From positions 2,983,001-3,047,000 of the forward strand of contig JAWNZC010000473.1 in assembly GCA_035771165.1 (NCBI GenBank): DNA of 64,000 nt. Direction: 5' to 3'. The DNA is from Paragorgia papillata (taxonomy: Eukaryota; Cnidaria; Anthozoa; Scleralcyonacea; Coralliidae). The notes under the pieces are model-generated. The model was not told where the DNA came from and searched no databases. It was given only the letters and a program-made list of their open reading frames with translations. The translations under genes were made by a program, and so were the position numbers. This document shows, in pieces, positions 21,536 to 32,700 of this stretch. The number at the start of each line of letters is the position of its first letter. The first letter of the stretch is position 1.

Positions 21536-22955
21536 AGACATGTAAGTAACACTAATATAAAAGAACATAATATTATATTATTATATTGTTACAAAACTGT
21601 TTTCATAGACAAAGTTTACATTTTGCTTTTAAAATCAAAGTGTCACTCTTCAAATTGTTTTTATCAGATAGTTGATTGATACATAACCTGCTAAAGCTCT
21701 GTATACTTAAGAAACATACAAGATAATCAACTAAAAAAATTTCTAGAGCATGTGCCATGTTCAATGCCATGTTCAATGTCGCTGCAGCTGCACAATGAAC
21801 TTATAAAGAAAACAAAACGTTGACAATTTTCAGGTGTTAATGAAGTAAATAAGAAATTGTTTTTTTTTATAATTTACTTAGTTTAGAAATATTTTGTGTA
21901 TCTGTTTTAGCCTTTAGGTTCATTGTACAGGCCTATAGATCAATACATAACTTTTCCTCAAAAATATTTTAGTATTTTCATAATAGAGCTACAGGTATTG
22001 GTGCTGCAGCATAAATCGACTCTGTTGCATGCAGTATAAGGATGTCACTGTTACCATGGTAACAACTTATGGAAAATATCATATTAAACAATACTTCTCA
22101 ATATTATCATTATATATTAATATACAATAAATCAAATTGATTAAATTAAGATCGATTTAAAATATATATCTTTTCAGTACTAATTACCACCTTTAATACC
22201 AGCCTCTCATAACCAGAACACTTTACATCGCCCTAGAATGCATTATTATCACAAATTCTTGGTCGTTTGACAATTAAGGATAATCGCGAATTCATGATGA
22301 GAGGACATGTTGCAGGATTCTCCCAGCTTTGTCTGACATTGCAGACCACATGAATCACAGCTAGGCTCTCTTTCTCACAAGCTTTTGTCCCGTGTATATT
22401 ATAATTATTTGAAAGTGAGCAGTAAAGAAGACAGAGTCTGAGCTACGCGATGTAAGTTGTGAAAGGAGTGTTCTTGGAATTCATTCCAAGATGTGCATAT
22501 ATACTGTAGAAAGAGGCACCTTCAAAGAATACACTGAAAGCCAATATTTTTGGCCAATAGGAAAATCCTTATAAAATGGCAAGGATGAAAAAATATTTAT
22601 TTATAAAACACTTTATCTCATAATAAAAATGTGTGCATGAGTCCAAACTGGACATGTAACATCATAGCAGGAATACAGCAAAATAAAGTTAGGGGCTGCA
22701 TGCTTACACTATATTATACTGTAAGCAGGGCTGAAATTCAGCCATTTCAGCCCAGGTTTACATGGATAAACTGCATAAACAGAGGTGGAAAAACTAACTG
22801 GCAGTTCTTGGCATGAAAATTGAAAACAAAATGGCCAAATTGATATACTTATTTAGATTCATTGTTTATAATTTTTTTCTTTTACGGTTTTGCTTATGCA
22901 TACAAGCATAGTTTTTTTTGCAGATACTCTATTAAATTACAAGATTAATCTTGCA
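21536..22955. other. no gene recognised
   Basis: AT-rich intronic sequence; only short chance frames. Confidence 0.5.
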
Positions 22956-22959
22956 AAAA

Positions 22960-23240
22960 AAAACCAGCACCTGTGGCAAGCCATGCTCATGCTGCATCAA
23001 CATTAATTTCCAGGACAGTTTTTCATTGGTTCTTCGAAAAGGTGTTAAAGGCATAATTATTTATAATAAAGAATTGTCTTGTTTATCTTATAGGATTTTT
23101 GCAGGCATTCCTGTCACCTCTCCCTCTTTTTTTCCCGGTTCCCTTTTTTCCCCCTCACCTCGCACGTGCCTCTTACAACCCACCCCTCTCAACCCCCTCT
23201 CCCCCCAAACGGAATGCCTGCCATGCAGACTAGGACAATT
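22960..23240. repeat. terminal part of a TAGCC-type element (uninterrupted homologue)
   Basis: Matches the right end of the element at 25,194-27,091: CAGTTTTTCATTGGTT, then TTGTTTATCTTATAGGATTT, then a GC-rich module ending CGGAATGCCTGCCATGCAG. Here the GATTTTTGCAGGC junction is uninterrupted, which gives an empty-site reference for the nested element at 26,208-26,909. Its left end was not found. Confidence 0.6.
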
Positions 23241-23436
23241 TGAGCTGTGTAAACATTGCATAAGCACACTCAGAAGTTGACACATTGCAAGATCATGCAT
23301 GGATGGTGGCCACATCAAACAAGATGTGGATGCTGGCAGAACCAATTCCTTTCCTTTCCTGCTCTACTCTGCCTGCAGGAACCCCCCCCCCCCCCCCCCC
23401 CAAATCCAAATGGCACTGGCTAAGTTTTGCGTTTAC

Positions 23437-23934
23437 CTCAAATGCTTTGTGATTAACCCAAGCTACGTGTCCACTCTGCCCCCGGACGAGAATGGGAATT
23501 TCTTTAGTGAACTCTTCATCCAAGAAAGTAGCACTCAACACTGGAAGCCCGGGAATGAGCTCGGCGTCCCAGCCAAAGAATATGCACGAGGAGTTAGGCT
23601 GTGTAGAGGCTTCGTTAATCTCTTTCAGCATTATATCCTTAATCTGGTCGTACGATTGGTAGGTCGCGCCACTGACATCGATGTAATTACCAGATTGATG
23701 CAGTGCCATTATAACAGCGTGTTGATGAGGTTCAATAAATCCTGGCATAAGAGTGTTTTGGTTAAGGTTGATTAGAACAGTTTTCGTATCCTGATAGCTT
23801 TTCAAGATGTCTTCAAGTTTACCCACTGCCAATATACATTTATCTCCAACAGCCAATGCTTCGGGATTTGGATTTTGTTCATCCATAGTAATGATATCAC
23901 CTCCAAAAAAGATCGTATCCGCTGACGACATCAT
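23437..23934 (-). CDS. YtcJ-like amidohydrolase, exon 1 (N-terminus)
   Basis: The start ATGATGTCG is at about 23,934. The N-terminus SADTIFFGGDIITMDEQNP and LMPGFIEPHQHA give the amidohydrolase opening, with the metal-binding His-x-His (HQH). It continues through FFGWDAELIPGLP to SGHVAWVNHKAFE, where a GAG/GTAAAC donor lies at 23,436. Beyond this the frame runs into a long C/G homopolymer and is intron. Exon 2 is at 6226-6903, so the intron is about 16.5 kb. YtcJ-like enzymes are soluble metal-dependent hydrolases; no signal peptide is seen. No downstream disablement is visible in the two exons present. Confidence 0.85.
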
Positions 23935-24157
23935 TATCTATCCCCTATAAATAATCCTTATTGCTGCCGACAACGCTGCCGACCGAAGGGAGGCAGCACA
24001 CTAATCTTGACTTGGGTTAGCTGTGTCTTGTGCCCAGATCTCTTGGCCGAGCTATGTATATGTATATGCAGCATATCCTCCTATGTAGAATTACCAATAA
24101 TCAGTAAGTGTGAAATCCCTAGAATTACCAATAATCGTTAATTTTAAAAAACTAATT

Positions 24158-24276
24158 CCCAACCCACCACCCCAACCTAACCCTAACCCCCCCGGAAACC
24201 CTAAACCTAACCAAAACCCCCGGTGAACCTAAACTTAACCACAACACCCGGTGAACCTAAACCTAACCCTAACAAT
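24158..24276. repeat. degenerate telomere-like C-rich tandem repeat
   Basis: Iterations of CCTAACCC and CCGGTGAACCTAAAC in a 120-bp block upstream of the amidohydrolase start. Too degenerate and short for a telomere. Confidence 0.5.
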
Positions 24277-25184
24277 CCCGTGCTGGCGCGCGTTAAAAGG
24301 CTCTGGGGGAACCATATATCATCGCGATCTGATTGGTTGTTCAAATTCAAAGGCCTATATAACGATGGAGCTTAGTGAATGTTTATAAATAAAACAGTAT
24401 TTGAGACACGAAAACTGACAACGAAGCACAATTCTAATCATAGTTCTAATCCGAACAATTTAATCCAACATTTTTCAAAGCAATCAACCCGTTTCCCATT
24501 ATATAATTAAATCAAACACAGAAGACAGACAGCAATTTGAAATCGATAGGCGATAGACGATATTAGACAGCAGTCACAGCACACTGCTGGCTGTTCGTGC
24601 ATGGTACATATTAATAAGAATCTCATTGAAATATACACGTCAAATATAAACGAACGGTGCAACATATTAAAGAGAACTACCTTCACTAAAAGAAGCCGTA
24701 AATACGAAGAAATTCCGACGCGGCTCTAGAATTTGCCAAGCTCTGAAGCGAACTCGTAAATTTTAATGCCTTTTGCCCCGCCGAATAAACGCGGCGATGA
24801 GCTACACTCAGCAGGGACCTTCTTCGAACGGAATATACCACAATCAGAATTGTTCCAAAGTCAAACGAGTCAATACGAGACAGCCAAACCGCCAGAATCG
24901 AAAACGAAAGGAAAATTATATTGCAAAGAACTGCCGATGATCTCGTGTCCAACTCTCAAACCGCGAACTTAAACGCATGCGCTTTAGAAAGAACACCAAA
25001 GAATCTTGGTGTTCCGGTTTGGATCCCCCCAGAGCCTTTTCAGCGCGCCAGCACGGGAGAGGTTCTGGGGACGAGAATGCCACTGATCTCAAAAGAAGAA
25101 GACTGGATCGAGCATCTAGTGTTTGGAGCACTGATCAGTGGTTTGGAGCTAGAATGAAGTCGGAAGTAGATTGCGGCCGCTTCG
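24277..25184. other. upstream region and a dispersed repeat related to the 49.7-kb arms
   Basis: From about 25,080 (CCACTGATCTC, GACTGGATCGAGCATCTA, GAAGTCGGAAGTAGA, GCGGCCG) the sequence parallels 49,763-49,850 in order and spacing. The element at 25,194-27,091 inserted into this repeat at CTAAGGGAC. The rest holds no recognised gene. Confidence 0.4.
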
Positions 25185-25353
25185 CTAAGGGACTAGCCTG
25201 CGTAGCAGGCGTTCTGTTCTGGGGGAAAGGGTTGAGGGGGGCAGCGGAAAGAGGCTTGAGAGGGCCGGTGGAGCGCGCGCGAGAGGCGAGAAGAAAATAG
25301 GGGGGGGGGGGGTAATTGGGGGAAAGGCGAAGGAACTCCTGTCAAAATCCTAT

Positions 25354-25940
25354 TCATAAACGAGACTTTTGTGTCCAAAACCTTCGGTTAAATTCCCATT
25401 GGTTCATATGCGTATTGGCGTCAACACTCAGTGAGTCCTCAATGAAACCTGTCAACACACCGTAAAAGCTTTCAAACCAAACACAAGCTGGATTGTATTT
25501 CGTTATTTTCGCACTTCTCAGTCTGTTCGTAACTTCACCTTCGGATTGCTGCGATTGCGCGGATTTCATCTGCTTGCAGGACTTCGGTCTGGCGAAGAAA
25601 CTGACGTTGGCAAAAGCCGTTTCACGTGAGTGTTCTCTTCATCACCAACCATTGTCATCGACGAAAACTGTGGATGCATCTTGTTTACAGCAGCCTTCAG
25701 TTCCATAAAATACTTAGCGAAGTTTCGCATCCTTCTACCGCAGCTTTTACATACGCGATTTGACAAGTTCGGATCTCGAGAAGCATCGATTCCAATAGAT
25801 TGACAAAGCGAGGCTAAGACAACATTTTCACCGTCAATTTCATCTGCGGTATTAAACCTGAAGGAGGCAACTCTTTTCAGTGGAAAACTGCACTGACATA
25901 CCCGACAGAACTGACTCGGAGTAGGAGCATTTCGAGGTTT
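25354..25940 (-). pseudogene. fragment of the Cys-x2-Cys protein family, inside a transposon
   Basis: Reading leftwards from about 25,935: NAPTPSQFCRVCQCSFPL (first Cys-x2-Cys), ENVVLASLCQSIGID, then SNRVCKSCGRRMRNF (second Cys-x2-Cys), then KRLLPTSVSSPDRSP, a stop, and a further frame with SEGEVTNRLRSAKITKY. The two cysteine pairs are about 70 residues apart, as in compact N-terminal zinc modules. No start codon is visible in frame near 25,940, so a 5' exon is missing. Homologous to 1247-1850. Function unknown to me. Confidence 0.55.
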
Positions 25941-26198
25941 TCCTCAGCGCGATTTTATTATTTTCTCCGGAGTAGCAGTTGCACTACCCAGCGCGCTCAT
26001 CCCTCAACTGTGACAATGACAATTATGCCTTTAGTAATTGTAATTAGCAATTCCCGCGAAAAACCAACACCTATGGCGAGGTATGTTCACGCTCAACCAA
26101 CGTTAATTTCCGGAACAGTTTTTCATTGGTTATTCGAAGAGGTGTTGATTATAAGTTCCAGTCATATTTACAGTAAAAATTGTCTCGTTTATGAATAT

Positions 26199-26918
26199 GA
26201 TTTTGGCTAGCCTACGCCATAGACGTTCGGAAAATCCCCGGAGTAGAACGTCTATGAATCAGCTCCGTAATTCTTGTTCTTTGACGTCGTCTGTCCGCAT
26301 GGATTCCGGGGACGCTCTCTGATTGGCCAAATATTTATACACGATATTCAATTGGGTAATTACAACTGCTTCCGTTTTGAATGTTTTGTTGTTTACCAGG
26401 AAGACAAAGGCAACGGACGTTTTGACTCGTCCGCTTCAACGCATTAATCGAAACTGTACCAAAGTACGGACTAAAATGAGTTCGTTAATTCTTTTAGAAG
26501 CTTTTATAGTCGGCGTAATGTTGTTTGAGAACTATCAAACAGCCGAAAAAGATGCGGGACTGAACTTGTGAATCGCTTCAAACATCACAGTGAAATACGA
26601 CACTTATAATACGACCTTTGCTCCTCGATGTTTGTTTTTGTTTTATTACCTTCCTACGAAGCTCAGAGTATCCTATTTATCGATTAGAGTTTCTTTCTTC
26701 ATATAGATTCTTAAGTGGTTAGTATAAATTGATGTAGATTTCAATTTCCTAGCGAATACTCGTTAGTCGTTGACACTGTAATTATTGCTGAATTGCAAAT
26801 TAATCGGAATAAATTACAGAACACGGAATTTGGCGCTGATTCGCAGACGCTCTAAATCCCCCCTTGTTTGGAATCCCCCTAGAGCCCTAGAGCGTCTGCA
26901 CGCAGGCTAGATTTTGGC
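26199..26918. mobile_element. nested TAGCCTACG/CGCAGGCTA element, exact 9-bp duplication
   Basis: GATTTTGGC lies at 26,199-26,207 and 26,910-26,918. The ends are TAGCCTACGCCATAGACG and the inverted CGTCTGCACGCAGGCTA; the inner motif AATCCCC is also mirrored. 702 bp, no recognised protein. It interrupts the right end of the larger element; the homologue at 22,960-23,240 lacks it. Confidence 0.85.
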
Positions 26919-27100
26919 AGGCGTTCCTTCGCCTTTCCCCACAATTTTTTCCCCGCCCCCCCTATTTTCTTCTCGCCTCGCTTTATTTTTTTCTCGCCTC
27001 TCGCGCGCGCTCCACCGGCGCCCTCTCAAGCCTCTTTCCGCTGCCCCTCTCAACCCTTTCCCCCAGAACAGAACGCCTGCTACGCAGGCTACTAAGGGAC

Positions 27101-27847
27101 CAACTCTTCGACCTGTGTATAGGGTCCACATAGGGTTTTCGATCGGTTATTGAATGGAGGGAGTTTTTTGTTAGATAAATTCCTTTTACTACCTACAAAT
27201 TTTTCTTATCTTGACTCAAAGAGGATGAGAAAACATTTTTGAAAAAAAACCCATTTTTGTGGCTTAAAAATATTGTGAGAAATGGATCTGAGTTTATATG
27301 GAGGTCAGTGCTTGGATAGGAGACCTTTTAAACAATAATTGATGACAATTTCGGTATCTTAACTCTGTCTACAGCCCTCTACAAACGTCGTTCGATTGAT
27401 ATTTCTTTAATCAAAGTGAAACTTGGAAAATAACCGTCGAATATATCAATTCAAACTTAAAAGAGGTGGATAACAAAAACATTTCGGTAATTTTTATTAC
27501 TGTTAATTTGCTTCGTGTTATATATTATGCATTATGTGTTTTACATACATGGAAGGCCGAACGGTTTTTCCCCAATTAATTAACTGTTTCTAGTCGTATT
27601 AAGTTAGTAATTTGCATGATAAACTCTTAAGAGCCCTTCGTCAAAATGAATTAAACTGTTTAATTTCATGTTATTCGTCATGACTCACAAAAGAAAAAGT
27701 TATTACTTTAAACAAAAGGATTTCGAGTATTCGTTTGTTATTACACTTTTGTAATTTTTGGTCCTTCTTAAAAGAACGGTTTGGGATTTTGGCTTGAAGT
27801 AGGAGTGTTCAGGCAGCTGGATCGGTCTTTGTTTCGTTTGGCGTTCT
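27101..27847. other. no gene recognised
   Basis: AT-rich; may contain the 3' end of the P-type element downstream of its stop codon, but no inverted end was found. Confidence 0.4.
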
Positions 27848-30226
27848 TTATTGATGCTTGAAAAGGACCAACTTGTTCAACTTCTTGCGGACTTTTAAGC
27901 TTGAAATCTTGTCAGTTGCATCTTTACCAAGGTGGTAAAATCTTACCTTGCAATAGCATTTGGCAAGGGTCTTTATAAGTCCAAAAACATGATTGTCATT
28001 GACGGAAGTATCCACCATATGGTCGTCAGGCTCCCTAAAAACAACAGATAGATTTATTCCACTAAGAACAGATGTGGCAATGGCATCAGGAACACCTTTG
28101 CAATGAGGGAGTTTGCCACCAGTCTTGGTCAGCATTCGCTGGAAACACTTTTCTGTTTCTTGACAAATTTTAATTACACTTGGTGTTAGCTTGAATAGAT
28201 TTCCCCGATCTTTAAACTGAAGAAAAACTGACTGTGCAATGTTCTTTCTGGAGCCAAGAGCTATGTAACAAGAAACACATCAAATTTGCTTGTCTGCCTT
28301 TTTTACAACATAGCCTGCAATATAAGAGACAGCTGCTTCCTTGTACTCAGATAAGGTGGTAACATTTGGAGCATCACAGTAATCATGGTCAAGTTGGATT
28401 GGACTTCTTTCTGCTAGGTCGTACTTTCGAATTAGTGCAGCATCTGTAATTGTGACATTTTGATAATTTGCATTGCACGTATCACCTATCACATGGAGAA
28501 TCTCTGTTGGATCTCTACTCTGACAATTGCCTTTGCCTGCTTTGATGGCACTTCTCATCAACAGACGTTTGTATGCTGCGGTAAACTGCTGGGCTGTTGG
28601 GTTGTTATTGAAGCCTCCTGCAGATCTTATTGCACCAAAGAAAAGCTCCAAATGTTCCTGGCTAAACTTGTATGTTAACAAGTATTTCAAAGGTGCTTGT
28701 GGTTGTTCCACCAAATGATGAAAAATACCTTTGATGCTTTTGATGGCAACAAGAAAACCAACAAAGCCAGTTTTTCGACGCGTGGAATACATTGGTGTTC
28801 CAGATGGACCCTTTAAACCCAAGATATAGCTACTTATATCCTTTGGCACATGGATTACGGGAATTGAGTATGTCAAAAAGACGATCAAATATACGGATGA
28901 ACTCGACTGTTACCTCGCAACCTTGGAACTGTGCTAACTTGAGAACATTGCAGCAATATTCTATTGCATCTGCAACACTTGAACTGAATGATTCAGCAGC
29001 AAGTTTTACTTTCATCTTTTGCTGCTGCCATCGGATGTGTGCTAGCTTCATCTTGTTTCCAAGTCTCAATCCTTCCTCATCTTGTAGCTTTTGAAGTGCC
29101 GTCAGATATTTCCAACATACTTCATTGCCATCAGGATCTATCAGAACGCCTCCTGTGCCCAGAGTGTTTCTCACGAGCTTCAACATATGACAGACATCCA
29201 AAAGAATGTAGACTTTCTTGCTTGGGTTGAGTGGATGGACAAAGTATGCTTGAAGACTTGCAGGTTCCAGGGATGCACCAAGCACTTTCATCATCTTAAA
29301 GTGACAGGATGGACCATCACATGTCAGTGAAACAACATCAACACCAACATCATACAGCTTCTTGATGCAAACATTAATAATATTTGCCCGCTCTTCACCA
29401 CTCAGACCATCAACAAAAAAGTAAGCACAAGGAACCTTCCAGGAGTTATTAATGCTGACGCAACCATCAACACAAGAGCATCTGCTGCAACTGGAGTAGA
29501 ATCATCTTCTTCAACATTGTTGCCCAGGTCAACATAACCACGTATCTTCTTGCCATCCCAAGAAATATGCTTTCGGATAGCCATTTCATCAAGCATAAGA
29601 GAGCATGATACTGTATTTCCCTTTTTCTTAGCTCCTTCCACCATGGCTGCAAGTGCTGTAAATGCTGGCTCTGTAAATCCTGGTTCTGCAGGAACGTTGC
29701 CATACCATTTGCGAATCTGTGCTTGATGTGGAAGTGCAAGATTAAATGTTTTACGCACAAATACATATGCCTTTGAAGAGTAAAATTGCAAAGTCAAGGC
29801 AAATGATTTTAATTCGGGCGAATACTTACAGCCCTGCCCTGACATTTCCCTGATGTCATCCTTCTTAGCAGTACCAGTGGAACTCCAGAGAATGATCGCT
29901 GTAGCATCTCTTCACAGCTTGAGGAAATCAGCCGCTTATCTCTTAACTGTTTGATAACAGTTTTCAGTGATATCACCTTTTTCTTCAGTCGCCGTGATTT
30001 CTGCTGAGAAACTTTCAACTTCTTTTTCAGAGAACGAATGGTCTGATGGCTTTTATTTAGTTCATTCTTCAGTTTAGTCGGTGTGATTTGTATCAGCCTC
30101 TTCTAAACAAATTCTTTTTGCAGCTGGGCCTTCGTCTTCAGTTGCATGTACTTTCTCTCTGGAATTTATGCTAGGGCCCTCCACAGGACAACATCTACTT
30201 GTTGGTGGTTTTCGTTCTTTTGTTAC
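27848..30226 (-). pseudogene. P-element / THAP9-like transposase, main exon
   Basis: The exon opens at a TTCGTAG acceptor near 30,226 with a Lys-rich linker. A coiled coil (SHQTIRSLKKKLKVSQQK) follows, then KYSPELKSFALTLQFYS, the first catalytic aspartate region (LMLDEMAIRK), LTCDGPSCHFKMM, LLDVCHMLKLVRNTL, and EHLELFFGAIRSAGGFNNNP with the acidic C-terminal residue. This is the P/THAP9 transposase order. Disablements seen: frame changes near 30,080, 29,450 and 28,850 (the last with missing residues after RNPCAKGYK) and a TGA at about 28,278. The stop is at 27,848. It belongs with the THAP exon at 38,658-38,873. Confidence 0.85.
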
Positions 30227-31142
30227 CTACGAAAATAAACATCAAGCACTCTCCACTGTAGACTTGCTCCAAGTCCGCCTCTTAGCGCTAGTTTTTGCGG
30301 GCCGGTGGAAAGGCCGGCGAGCGGAAAGGCGGGAGAGCGGAAAAGCGGGAGGAAAGGGACGGACTTGTTTCGCTTGCAGGTTTTTGAATCTAATTAAATA
30401 TTCTGGCGGGAAATCGCTGAAACGTACATCGCCCTGTTTTGACGTGTTTCGGGTTGTCGTACATGCAATGGAAAGTGGTTCTACCCCTACTAAAACGTTT
30501 TCAAGAGTTGTTCAACTCCAACTTCCAAAGAATGTTAAATCACGGATATTAGATACTGTGGATCCGAATTACGTCACCGGTCGAAAAATTGACCGGTGAA
30601 TTTTGGCGCGCTGCAGGTGGGAAAAGTCCCTTTCAACGAGGAACCGAAAGGTCAAAAATGTTTGAAAAGGACTTTGAGAAAGTCTATCTCCACTGCTGTT
30701 GTACTTGTTTATAAAGTATCCAGTGCTATATTCAGAGATAATTTGGGTACACCAGTCAGTGTTGAATTTTTGAAGATATTCGAGTGCTGAAGGTGTGAGA
30801 ACCCACTTTTGCAAATTCTGAAAATCTCAGACATACACTGTATGCCACTTTTTGCATTCTGACAATGAATACCAAAAAATACCTTATAAATGAATACCAA
30901 ATTCAAATTGCTAACTCTGTATTAACTATTATGTATTTATAAAAGCTGTTGTTTTTCATTTGCAAAGAAGAGGGAAGGGCACAATTGGGGCAGTTTACCC
31001 TGGGCCCCTACTTGAAAGGGGGCTCCAAAAATTCAATTTGTGCCCTGGGACCCATTTTGAGGCTGTTAACAGGCCTGATGCAGATTACATGTATGCATAC
31101 ATGTATATTAACTGTACAGTTCACCCAATCAGATGTTACAAG

Positions 31143-31400
31143 TGTAGCAATGTATTACATCATTCAACGTGCAATCGTGTTTACATCATTTAACGAGTAA
31201 CAAGATATGATAATTAGGTTTGACAGCGCAAGCGATTAGGATCGAACGTAGTCGTATGACAGACAGAACCGCGTCACTCGCTTGATTGCACGCAAAGCAG
31301 ATTTGTGTGTAAACGCCATATATACGTACAGTGTAAAGAAATAAAGATAAGTAGAAATTCCAGATAAGCAGTGTTACGTATTGTTCGTAAGCCTGCTACA
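31143..31400 (+). repeat. 5' LTR
   Basis: 258 bp, TGT...ACA ends, with an AATAAAG motif near 31,340. Paired with 38,079-38,336; the visible differences are one C/G and one A/G. Confidence 0.92.
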
Positions 31401-31474
31401 TCTTTGGCGCCCAACGTGGGGCTTTAAACCCTATTCGTGATAAGCCTTGTTGAATTATTTCCCGTGGTGTAATA

Positions 31475-32674
31475 ATGGCTCATCTTAGCGAAGAAGAGCT
31501 TTGTGAGGTCGAAGCCAAGCGCATTGTCAAGATTTTAAAGGCTAAAGAAGGCGATATATCGACAGAAGATTTGGTTGCGGAATACAAACAGCAGTTCAAA
31601 GTGGACCTAGAACACTGGAAATCGCAGTTCGCTCGAATTGAAGCATTTTTGAAGCACTCTTGCCACGTCAATGTGAAGGACGGTGTTGTTAATACTAGAC
31701 AGGTTAGTGCTTTAAATAGTAACGTGAGTAGCGATGGAAAACCTGCCGTTGTTCATTATGTGTCTCGCCCACAGTTCTCGCCTTTTTTTGGATTTACGTA
31801 TGGAGATAAGAATAAGGGAGTTGCGTACCGCGTTTGGTGTTTCGAAGTCGAAAGTGCTATCGAAGAAGGTCTTCATTCGAATGATGTAATAGCAGAGCAA
31901 ATTCGAAAGTCCTTGCAGGGTGAAGCCAAACATAAAATCGTGGCTTTCGGAGCTGGAATTCCTCCGGAAAAGATTCTGGAACAACTCGATCAGTTCTACG
32001 GCGAAACTGGGGTAGCCATCGGAGACGAACTGTTGACACAAGCTTACAAGTTAAAACAAGAAGATGGTGAAGAAGTTTCGGCCTTTGCATCGCGCCTCGA
32101 TAACCAAATAAGAAGAGCGAAGAAAGAGGGAACCGAACTGTTGCCTAACGACGATGCGGTTGACAGACATCTACGTCTGCTCTTTTGGGAAGGTTTGAAA
32201 GACCAAATAAAGGATAAAGCTCGACATAAGAAAGACAGCTGTACAACGTTTGCTCAACTGATTTCCGCCGCAAGATATGGGGAAAAGGAAGCCAAATCCT
32301 CTCAAGTGCCCAGACGAGTAGCTCGTATTAACCAGACTGGTGTTGACAACCACACTGATGAGAACACTTACGAATCGACGCCGCCATCTCAAGCCCCCTC
32401 GTGGCTTGCTGAAGTATGTTCAACGATGGCAAGGGAAGTGCGCGAAGCTCTGAAACCGGACGACAATTCCGGGGGAGTGATGGGGGCACAAAGTAACAGT
32501 TTCGGACCAACGTGGACCAACAGCGAACCTCCAAGATGCTACCGATGTGGTCAAATAGGTCACATCAAAAGAGGGTGTAGGAACGCGCCATTTAGTGATC
32601 CAGCCAACAATCAATCAGAATCGATGTCGGGAAACGGTCGTGGGCGTCTGTCGCGGGGCGGACGGCGCCTGTAA
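31475..32674 (+). CDS. gag: gypsy Gag with a LOTUS-like N-terminal domain
   Basis: 399 residues from an ATG 75 bp after the 5' LTR. Residues about 10-70 (RIVKILKAKEGDISTEDLV then FARIEAFLKH) have the helix pattern of OST-HTH/LOTUS winged-helix domains; this is inference from pattern. A capsid-like helical region follows (RVWCFEVESAIEEG, EQIRKSLQGEAKHKIV, FASRLDNQIRRAKKEG), reminiscent of PNMA-type Gag. Near residue 350 a single CCHC knuckle is complete: CYRCGQIGHIKRGC. The frame is intact. The pol frame overlaps in -1, so -1 frameshifting is the likely expression mode. Confidence 0.88.
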   Translation: MAHLSEEELCEVEAKRIVKILKAKEGDISTEDLVAEYKQQFKVDLEHWKSQFARIEAFLKHSCHVNVKDGVVNTRQVSALNSNVSSDGKPAVVHYVSRPQFSPFFGFTYGDKNKGVAYRVWCFEVESAIEEGLHSNDVIAEQIRKSLQGEAKHKIVAFGAGIPPEKILEQLDQFYGETGVAIGDELLTQAYKLKQEDGEEVSAFASRLDNQIRRAKKEGTELLPNDDAVDRHLRLLFWEGLKDQIKDKARHKKDSCTTFAQLISAARYGEKEAKSSQVPRRVARINQTGVDNHTDENTYESTPPSQAPSWLAEVCSTMAREVREALKPDDNSGGVMGAQSNSFGPTWTNSEPPRCYRCGQIGHIKRGCRNAPFSDPANNQSESMSGNGRGRLSRGGRRL

Positions 32675-32700
32675 ACGATATATCTAAGCCCCCCAAACCA

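Larger units (their letters stand above)
25185..27100. mobile_element. TAGCCTGCG-ended DNA transposon carrying a gene fragment (copy 2)
   Basis: CTAAGGGAC is duplicated exactly at 25,185-25,193 and 27,092-27,100. The ends TAGCCTGCGTAGCAGGCGTT (25,194) and the inverted copy ending at 27,091 continue as GC-rich modules of about 150-170 bp (GGTTGAGGGG, GGAAAGAGGCTTGAGAG, GCGCGCG). Inside are a minus-strand Cys-rich gene fragment and a second, nested element. No transposase is visible. Mutator-like by duplication length. Confidence 0.85.

Noticed and set aside
24158..24276. Chromosome end
   Set aside because: Degenerate, only about 120 bp, and flanked by unique sequence on both sides.
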